Position numbers and translations under genes: made by a program. Positions 56,795 through 64,000 of a DNA stretch of 64,000 nt are shown piece by piece. The notes beneath the pieces were generated by a model. That model was not told where the DNA came from. It did no database searches and worked only from the letters and a program-made list of their open reading frames with translations. Each line of letters opens with the position of its first letter. Position 1 is the first letter of the stretch. Source of the stretch: Ianthella basta (lineage: Eukaryota; Porifera; Demospongiae; Verongiida; Ianthellidae); assembly GCA_964019415.1 (NCBI GenBank), contig OZ025868.1, positions 10,826,623 to 10,890,622 on the forward strand, in the 5' to 3' direction.

Positions 56795-57285
56795 ACACTT
56801 TACCTAATTCCTCTAAAGTTATTTCCAGTTCTTTCTGTAAAGTTGCTCCGGCCATGGCCTGAGCAACTGGACTGGTTCCACCGGGCCTGATAGAGAGTAC
56901 TATCGTACTCTCTGATAAATGCACACACAGATTACACTAACCCTCTACTATGTATGTACCTGTGTCTGGTCCCCACTCTGCACAATACCTTCCTCTGCCC
57001 TCCCTCCATTCCATTCATTTACCACTTCCTTCCCTGCTCTTCCAACTCTCATCCACACACGCACACACATACTCAATCACAGTGAACACGTCTGGTGCAT
57101 AGTTTTGTCCGAGAACACAAACCAGGTTGATCAATGAAACATATCATTTGACTTAGCTAGTGCTTTAGAGGGATCTCCACGACTACTTACATATATTTCT
57201 CTGCCTTCCAGTCCCCCTCATGTCTACTCCTCACAATTCCCCTACTAGCCACCTTGCCTTCACCTCCCCTATCCGACACACGAAC
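56795..57285 (-). CDS. Two small linked exons of the minus-strand gene
   Basis: The exon ending at 57192 reads VASRGIVRSRHEGDWKAEKY and leaves phase 2 at a GTAAGT donor; its own acceptor lies in GT-rich DNA and is unsure. The exon at about 56797-56878 (acceptor CTCTATCAG, donor GTAAAG) restores a methionine codon at the junction and reads PGGTSPVAQAMAGATLQKEL then EITLEEL. The phase match supports joining them. Function unknown; a helical segment is likely. Confidence 0.4.
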
Positions 57286-57294
57286 ACATACGCA

Positions 57295-57392
57295 CACACA
57301 CACAACGCACACAGCACACACACACATCATGACATGCACGCACACACACAGCACACGCATGCCCGCAAACAAACACAAACACACACACACAC
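57295..57392 (+). repeat. (CA)n-rich low-complexity tract
   Basis: Imperfect CACACA with GCA and ACG interruptions. Frames through it are artefacts. Confidence 0.9.
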
Positions 57393-57630
57393 CACACACA
57401 ATCAGTGGTTGGTTGGTTGATGTGTCGGTCAGATGGCATAACTTCCTTGTGGCATGTGGGAGGAGCTCAGATTCACCCCACAAAAGAGTGTGACAGAAGG
57501 AGTGACACATTATACTGACGTACCCATACAAACACTAGCTGGAACTCGGATCAACACATCACATTAACATGCCTTGTGCACTAAGCATTCAACAACAATT
57601 CACTCAAGTGTAATGCCACCCCAAACTTAC

Positions 57631-57726
57631 ACCATACTCTATTCCCAGCACCAACGTGTCTAATGTACTCATCCCAGCCAGATGCCGGTTCAATTCATCC
57701 AACTTCAATTCTCCTCTCATTCCATG
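57631..57726 (-). CDS. LRR-like exon of the NLR gene
   Basis: The acceptor TTCTTCATGCAG and donor GTAAGT bound 96 nt (phase 0-0) reading HGMRGELKLDELNRHLAGMS then TLDTLVLGIEYG. The spacing of leucines resembles one leucine-rich repeat. The previous exon at 58602 ends in phase 0, so the two join cleanly. Confidence 0.55.
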
Positions 57727-58601
57727 CTGCATGAAGAAGCAACTCCGGTCAGAAACATGCTACAGACACACTAACACAATTTCTCAAATGTGCCGATTGA
57801 GCAAGGACAATGTCAACGCAATATTCTGCTCTAGAGACCAGTGCCACACCAACCAACTCACTGACAACAAGTCAATGTCCCATGCCCTCCTGGTCACACA
57901 GCACACTCTAACACACAAATATGCAGGGCACACACAACACACAACAAAAAACGCTAATGTACACACAACACATGCAAGAACACAAATGACATACACTAGC
58001 ACCACCAGTGGCTCAACAGCACCCTTTCAAAGGGCAGGGGGCAAATGGACAGAAGATGTGAACCCAGTGAACATGAACAAACATGCGTCAAAGAAGATGG
58101 ACTCCTGAGGCACCACGATGAGTAAGGCTGGTAGGCTAACAATTCAGTGATTAGCTGTTTTCTCAACCTAACCAGGCCTGTCCGTTACAGTGGCCTACTG
58201 TAATGACTGACTTTTCAACCATGTATTACTTTCACTTGATAATAATTGAGCACCGTTGAAGGTATGAGTGTCTCCTGGGGAGGATCTACTACAATCATCT
58301 CTCATGCACATACCTTTGGGCTGCAACCCACTTACCTTCTCAGGTGACTATTACTGCCAATATGAGTAAACTGTTGCCATCAGTGGTCATTATCTAAGCT
58401 GTTACATATATCTGTATACATCTGCTACTGAACTACCCCCAAAAGCGAGGTTACTTTACACATGCCGTGATACTGAACAACAGAACAGTTGTCTGTACAC
58501 AAGTTGCTATGTTACAATGTCCATAATTAAAAACTGTCAAATAGTGATTGGTACAAAAGCCTTGTGCATCCCAACCTACACTGTACATGTGCACACTGTA
58601 C

Positions 58602-59109
58602 CTTGTGCGGGGGATGGATGGAATGACACTTCAGTTCTTTCACTTTACTATGGAAGGACAACAACTTTGTGAGGACATCCACTGGAACACTACACAGAGT
58701 AAGACGTTGCACACTCCCTTGATAACCTGCAGGCACTGGGTAGGGAAACAGGTGTAAAGTGAACATGTAGATACAATACCCATGTTCATTATGTTATACA
58801 CTTAATTTCACATAGACATCCTCACCATTGCCTGCTTACACACCATACACACTACACCCAACTGAGCCGCACAATATGTGACTGACATGCATACACCAAC
58901 CTACCATCACCAGGACAACACCAGTTCTCTGGGTGAAAACGCAGGTACACATCAGTTAACAATTTCTTTCTACCGATTCCAAGGAGAAGGTAATGACAGA
59001 ACTGCTTGGGTAGACCCATCCCACGATCATCACTCAATGTCAGCTTGTTCATGGTCTTGTTTCCAGAGAACGACCTTTCCATGTCCTTCAGGACCTCATG
59101 GTCCCTTGC
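58602..59109 (-). CDS. LRR exon pair, copy 2 (duplicate)
   Basis: Exon a (58905-59109, also 205 nt) starts ARDHEVLKDMERSFSGNKTM. Exon b (58602-58735) reads VPAGYQGSVQRLTLCSVPVD and KELKCHSIHPPHK. The offset from copy 1 is 2,634 bp for exon a and 2,638 bp for exon b. Exon b differs in length at its donor end. Both copies keep open frames and the same phases. Confidence 0.78.
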
Positions 59110-60292
59110 CTGTAGAATAAGACATCAACACAGTCCATTGTGCAGTTGGATGGGGACAAACATCTTTGACACTGTTACTACTGTCTGCTGTCAGTGGTCT
59201 ATATATAAGCTATCATAGATCCCGTTGCCATGGTAATGTGTATCAAACGATTACCCCTTTCACAAGGACTGCTCGAATCCGGGTTCTACCCCTGCTTGCG
59301 AGGTGGGTTCAACCCAGATATATTCAGGTTAAAAATGGCGATGTGTGAGTAGACTTGGCAAATGAATAGTCAAGGCTATTTTGGGTAGATAGTAGGACGT
59401 AACCATCTGCGCAGGGCTTTTAGGATTGTATGGAAATCATATCCTCGTCAGTAAGATCGAGGGTGAGCCGGGCGATTCACAGATGGGTTGGATGCCACTT
59501 AGAACCTGCTGATTGTGCTTGTACGCATTGCGCTACTGCTGTCAGTCGTCTTCTAGCTTGGTCAGGCATAGGCCCTCCAGTGCAGTGAGAAAAAGGCGAT
59601 AAAAATGTGGTGATTGTCTGCCGTTTTTAAAACTCGAGTTTGGTACCCAATCGTGAGGTCGCCAAGTGAATGCTAATCTATGTCAAACCCGGATTCAATC
59701 TGGGTCACTATTCTATATGTAGTGAAATCACACACTGTCATGTCATGTGCACAATAAAATCTGATTCCTAAACACATTTTCATAGCAATGTACCTTCTCT
59801 AGTGATTGGAGTGGGTATAATGGCCACTAATTGCAGCAGAAGTGCTAGCTAGCTGGGACAGAGGCAACCGCATGGTACAGTTGCCAGTGCCTGCACCGGA
59901 CTGCTGAGAGAGTGCACGGCCCTAACCAGCCTGAGGAACCCGTCGACACAGTTCCAACAATAGTCACTAGCACACGAACTAAGTCTGAGGTTACAAATTC
60001 GCCGCCAGCTGCCATTTTCAGTTGAACAGTCACGTGCCGTTCGCACAGGTTGCTGGTTTATAAATCATTGCCATGATTTACAAATCACAATACTGGTTTA
60101 TAAATCATGCTAAGATTCATAAATCATGGGTATCATTTGTAAATCATGGCTATGATTTGTAAATCATGGCTATATGATTTGCAAATCATGTCTTATGATT
60201 TACAAAGTAGGGCCATGATTTATTTAGTTGCATTGGTATGATTTATAGAGTAATATTATGATATATAAAGTATTGTCATGATTTATATATAA

Positions 60293-60329
<37 letters not shown>

Positions 60330-63300
60330 ATGAGTTTTGAGACAAACGGCGCCCCATAGGCTTAGGCCGTGGTCTATAACAGAGAAACTGCAGCTGTGAT
60401 AGCTAACAATAGTGTCTAAAGCCACAACATACGCACAGGTTGCCCGGCTTACTTATTTCGTTGAGAAACAGGGTAAAGCAACAATCTGGCTACGAACCAA
60501 AGCCGAGAAAGGAAATGGCTACGAGCTGGGAGCGAACAAGTTTTGGATACACTTCATAGGACGCCGCTATGGAAATGCTGTGGCTGAGATGTCTGACAGT
60601 GAGCAAGCTTATGCTTAGCTGATGCACCACATCCACTGCCAACCTGTAGGAAACGTCTACTGCGAGATGACCAACCCAAGTTGAGACCGAACCAAATGCT
60701 GTTTTTCGGCCATTGTCAGAAATAGCTAACTACTTCTGGAAGATGCATGATGACGCAAGAACAAGCAGGTAAACTGATTCGCTGCCAGCTCCTTGCCCAA
60801 TCATTGGGATCTATAACACTTAAATGCCTGCCAATTGGTGTCTCTGAAGATTTAGAGCACTCGGCACTCGTGGGCTTCGTGCAATTGTGCCGAGTGCTCT
60901 ACATCTCAGAGACACCTCTTAGTCAGCATTTAACTATTATATAATGAAATTATTATACCACACTTGAGGGGATGCATTAGAGGATCCCAAGGTTGAAGGT
61001 CGAGGGATATACCATGCACCAATACATCTCATATAAGTGTAGTATGCATGTATAGACTTTTGTCACAGATGGAAAGCATGGTTTTCATGATCACAGAAGA
61101 GACATCTCCAAAGATGTGAAATGACCTTATGCATGCCAGTACACAGAAAGGTCATTCTCATATGAGTTGCTATGATATAACGTCCATAATCAGAAATCTG
61201 ACAAATAGTGATTGGTACAAAAGAAGTGCCTCTTAAGCCACACTGTACCTCTCGAATGTCATGACACTTCAGTTCTTTCACTGCACTAAAGAAGGACAAC
61301 ATGTTCATGAAGACATCCACTGGAACACAACTCAGTGTAAGATGTTGTACACTAACTTGATCACCTGCAGGCACTGGGCAGGGAAACAGGTGTAGAGTTG
61401 AACATGTAAATACAATATACCTACATAGCTATACATACTTAACTTCACATAGACGCCCTCACTATTGCTTGTTACACACTATACACTACATCCAACTGCA
61501 TGAGTCACACAATATGTGATTGACAAACCTCAACCTACCATTATCAGGAAAATACCAGGACTGTAAGTTAAAAGACAAGAACACTTCAGATAATGATTTG
61601 TTTCCTATGATTCCAAGGAGGAGGTGATGGCAGAACTGCTTGGGTAGAGTCACACCAGCACCATCACTTAGTGTCAGCTTGTTCATGGTCTTGTTACTCG
61701 AGAGTGACCTTTCCATCTCCATCAGGTCATCACGGTCCATTGCCTGTATAGAATAATACATCAACACAGTCCATCATGCAGTGGGATGGGGACAAACACC
61801 ATTGGACACTGTCACTACTGTTTGCTATCAGTGGACATTATCTAGGCTGTCACATGTAATAAATATACCACACTTGAGGGAATGTATTAGGGGATATTCC
61901 CAAGTTGAAGGTCGAGGGAATAATAAATATGTACCAATACATCACCTAAATGTATAGTAGGCATGAACGTACTTTCTGTCACAATGGAAACCATGTATTA
62001 GAGAGAATTTCAGGTACAAAACATTGAGTCCATGGTAATGGTATAGCTACATATCTGTGCACATCTGCTACTGAACTATCCCCAAAATGTGAGGTGGCTT
62101 TACATATGTGCAGCTGGCTAAAGTTGGGATGAAATCATCATTGCATCTAACACTCATGCTTACCTCACATCCTTGTATGGACAGACACTCAATCTCAGTG
62201 ACATATTGTAGACACAGCAACTTCACTACTGTGCTGAGGGGAGGAGTCTCCAAGTACGCTTTGCCAAAGTGTCCTTTGAAGGAACCATCTGTGAAAAGAA
62301 ACACTACAACATGCCATGCACTCAGTGAACCCTGAACATGGAAGACACATTCTGCAGCTCACAAGGACATTCATTGCCATCATCACACCACAATAGTGGC
62401 TATAAGTAGTACAGTGTCAGAGCTACTCATGCAGTCACAGAGCTCTAAACACCAACGCCATCTATAAATCTACACAATTATGCAGGTTTCCGTAAAACAC
62501 AACACTGGCACTCTTGCCAAAACATGAGGATTACCACTCATGTGAGCACCACATAAGCTCTCAGCTAAAGGAGCTGAACTACCATTGATAGAACTGTGAA
62601 TGCATGTGTCCAACTCTACACATGTTCCATCTGTAGATGTGGTGCGTAACATGCTATTGCTTCCACTCCGTCTCTCTGAGTCACATACATCCATGCACTC
62701 CGTACATGCACAGAATGAAAGTGAATGTGGATATTTTTCTGGCTGTCACCTGTAGAAGCTTCCCTCTCCAGTAATACTAGTCTGTCCAAGGCAACGTCTA
62801 GCTCTCTCCAGTCAGTGTCTAAAAACAGCACAGCATAACATATGCATGGTTACTTCAATACATGGGATGTGTAAAGTGAGGCAACATACTGTTGTACATG
62901 CAACAAACTGTCATGCTGTGAAAAGCTTAATAACATGCCTAGCTACACACCTTACTTAAGTATAGGGCAGTAGTTATGTACAATGTCTACCCATACGAGA
63001 GACAAGTTAGTAAATACAATACGTATGCGCTCAAGAATTCATGAAGGCTGGAAACAAGCTCTTAACCAGATTCACAACACTGCCATACACATAGTAAATT
63101 TATAAACTGCATATACATGTAACACATGAGTAAGGCAATGCTATGTCAACATATAACTATATGAAAAACACACAACTATACTAGTATAAATTACAACAAA
63201 TGAATCCTGTATTGATATGAATGCATTAAAATTTTACACAATGCCAAACAGAATGCTAACATCTGATGACACTACATCTCACCACTATGTCTTTGGTCCA

Positions 63301-63999
63301 ATGTCTGCAGTGTCCCACTGGCATAGACTGGCCAAAGCAAGCGATGGATTTCGGCAGAGCCTGCACCTTTCTCAATGGTGAGGCGTTTCAAAAAAGGGAG
63401 TACAGAGAGACAATATCCGTAGGCTGTGGAGTCATAAGCAGTGTTGGGCTTCACTTTAACGTCTTCTCTTACAATACATGGCAATTTCCGATGAACCAAA
63501 GAAATGTCCTGGGTCTCGAACAGACATTGCATCTGAAAATCTATGTGATATGAGTTTATCATATTTTGAAAGCGACCAAAGTGCTGTAATTTAGTCAATC
63601 CACAATAAAAGCGCCACACCTGTGCCATGTGGGGCTCACCAAGATACCTGGCCCAGATTTTGCACTGCCTGTCTGCTGATAGGAGAGACACATAAACAGC
63701 AGCTAGGAATTCCTGCACAGTCAAGTGGATGAAGAAGAAGCTTTCAATGGCACCTTTCCTGGACCTTGGATCACAGCGAATGGGCCTAGCTGTCAAAACA
63801 CCACACCCTCTGTTACGATCTGAGAACCACTCACGAAGACCCTGAAGATCAGATGAATCAAACACTATCTTTTGGTTCCGAATACAGGTATAAGCAATTT
63901 CTCCGAGTTTATAGATGTCATGGTCTTTTGGAATATCTAGGATGGATTTCAGTTCAGGCAAGTCTTCGCTGTACTTTAGTACCTTCACACACAAGTAGT
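58602..63999 (-). CDS. NLR-type receptor (NACHT C-terminus plus LRR exons), 5' end outside the window
   Basis: A cytosolic pattern-recognition-type protein. The first visible exon (to 63283) has the post-NACHT helical signature FFFIHLTVQEFLAAVYVSLL. Phase-matched exons follow: 62750-62818, 62535-62675, 62164-62288, 61539-61743, 61249-61373, 58905-59109 and 58602-58735. LRR-like strings include MNKLTLSDGAGVTLPKQFCH, VSVQHLTLSCVPVDVFMNML and KLLCLQYVTEIECLSIQGC. The nucleotide-binding Walker motifs must lie to the right of 64000. No stop breaks the joined frame. Probable further 3' exons lie at 57.7-53.4 kb. Confidence 0.82.
59110..60050. other. Intron between duplicated LRR exon pairs, no firm gene
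   Basis: A minus-strand ATG frame at about 60018 (MAAGGEFVTSDLVRVLVTIV) has a start-like context and GC-richer sequence, but I found no good donor. It could be a first exon of a separate LRR gene; not annotated as such. Confidence 0.35.
60052..60325 (+). repeat. Palindromic AAATCAT/ATGATTT tandem repeat and (AT)n
   Basis: About ten irregular units of 20-25 bp built from ATGATTTATAAATCAT-type palindromes, followed by an (AT)n run (about 60297-60322). Any unit can pair with itself or its neighbours. Confidence 0.88.
60412..60618 (+). CDS. Unrecognised plus-strand open frame
   Basis: A 68-codon frame with ordinary amino-acid composition (TYAQVARLTYFVEKQGKATI, LGANKFWIHFIGRRYGNAVA) ending in TAG at 60618. 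It lies antisense within the NLR intron, just after the AT-rich repeat. No family recognised. It may be a fragment of an unlisted transposon. Confidence 0.25.
   Translation: MSKATTYAQVARLTYFVEKQGKATIWLRTKAEKGNGYELGANKFWIHFIGRRYGNAVAEMSDSEQAYA
60836..60918. repeat. Long imperfect hairpin
   Basis: GGTGTCTCTGA and AGAGCACTCGGCAC pair with GTGCCGAGTGCTCT and TCAGAGACACC around a loop of about 20 bp. It lies in the NLR intron between the two duplicated exon pairs. Confidence 0.85.
61249..61743 (-). CDS. LRR exon pair, copy 1
   Basis: Exon a (61539-61743, 205 nt) starts AMDRDDLMEMERSLSSNKTM and ends in phase 1. Exon b (61249-61373) reads VPAGDQVSVQHLTLSCVPVD and KELKCHDIRE. The pair is nearly matched by 58602-59109, including intron sequence such as CACTGGG(C/T)AGGGAAACAGGT. 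Confidence 0.8.
63283..63999 (-). CDS. NACHT-associated (winged-helix/HD2) exon
   Basis: 239 residues run from DYLCVKVLKYSEDLPELKSI to LDQRHS at a GTGAGA donor (phase 1). GEIAYTCIRNQKIVFDSSDL and FFFIHLTVQEFLAAVYV match the helical regions that follow the NACHT ATPase in animal NLRs. QVWRFYCGLTKLQHFGRF corresponds to the usual V..F..GL segment that leads into the LRRs. The exon continues past the window edge. Confidence 0.85.
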
Positions 64000-64000
64000 C

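Overview
The window is nuclear DNA from an invertebrate animal. Coding sequence is broken into short GT-AG exons whose phases join consistently, and there are no operons or ribosome-binding sites. A Penelope-like element, a tyrosine-recombinase retrotransposon, an adhesion GPCR and an NLR-type NACHT/LRR gene occur together. This mix fits an early-branching metazoan; a sponge is my best guess and a cnidarian is possible. Nothing in the sequence proves the species.

Layout. (1) 2.5-10.3 kb, minus strand: an adhesion G-protein-coupled receptor (Ig, hormone-receptor motif, GAIN, GPS, seven membrane segments). I could join its exons in phase almost end to end. (2) 10.5-45.1 kb, minus strand: isolated exons that could be its 5' half. 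They are two signal-peptide exons (10.78 kb and 45.13 kb), a half Ig exon (34.2 kb), an FN3 exon (26.1 kb) and a 36-nt microexon (21.5 kb). Nearly all use phase-1 boundaries, so the gene may span over 40 kb with alternative starts. A separate two-exon Cys-rich secreted start lies at 42.9 kb. (3) The same 11-45 kb is packed with mobile DNA. It holds a LINE reverse transcriptase, a broken Ty3/Gypsy element carrying a hammerhead-bearing palindrome, a Gypsy gag-protease relic, a complete but dead Tigger/pogo element, TA-flanked MITEs, a Penelope-like RT, two further dead DDE transposases, tRNA-like SINEs and a CAC-rich repeat family. (4) 46.6-52.6 kb, plus strand: a DIRS/Ngaro-type retrotransposon with a gag intron full of a 33-bp minisatellite, RT, RNase H and an intact tyrosine recombinase. 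(5) 53.4-64 kb, minus strand: an NLR gene entering from beyond the right edge, with the end of NACHT followed by LRR exons. One two-exon LRR module is duplicated 2.63 kb apart. A probable 3' end lies at 53.45 kb, and a TIR element sits in an intron.

How the parts relate: the two host genes are cell-surface and cytosolic sensing receptors on the same strand. Nearly everything else is transposon sequence in introns or between genes. The mobile elements carry frameshifts, stops or missing catalytic residues, except the DIRS recombinase frame and the perfect 96-bp arms of the hammerhead palindrome, which look young.
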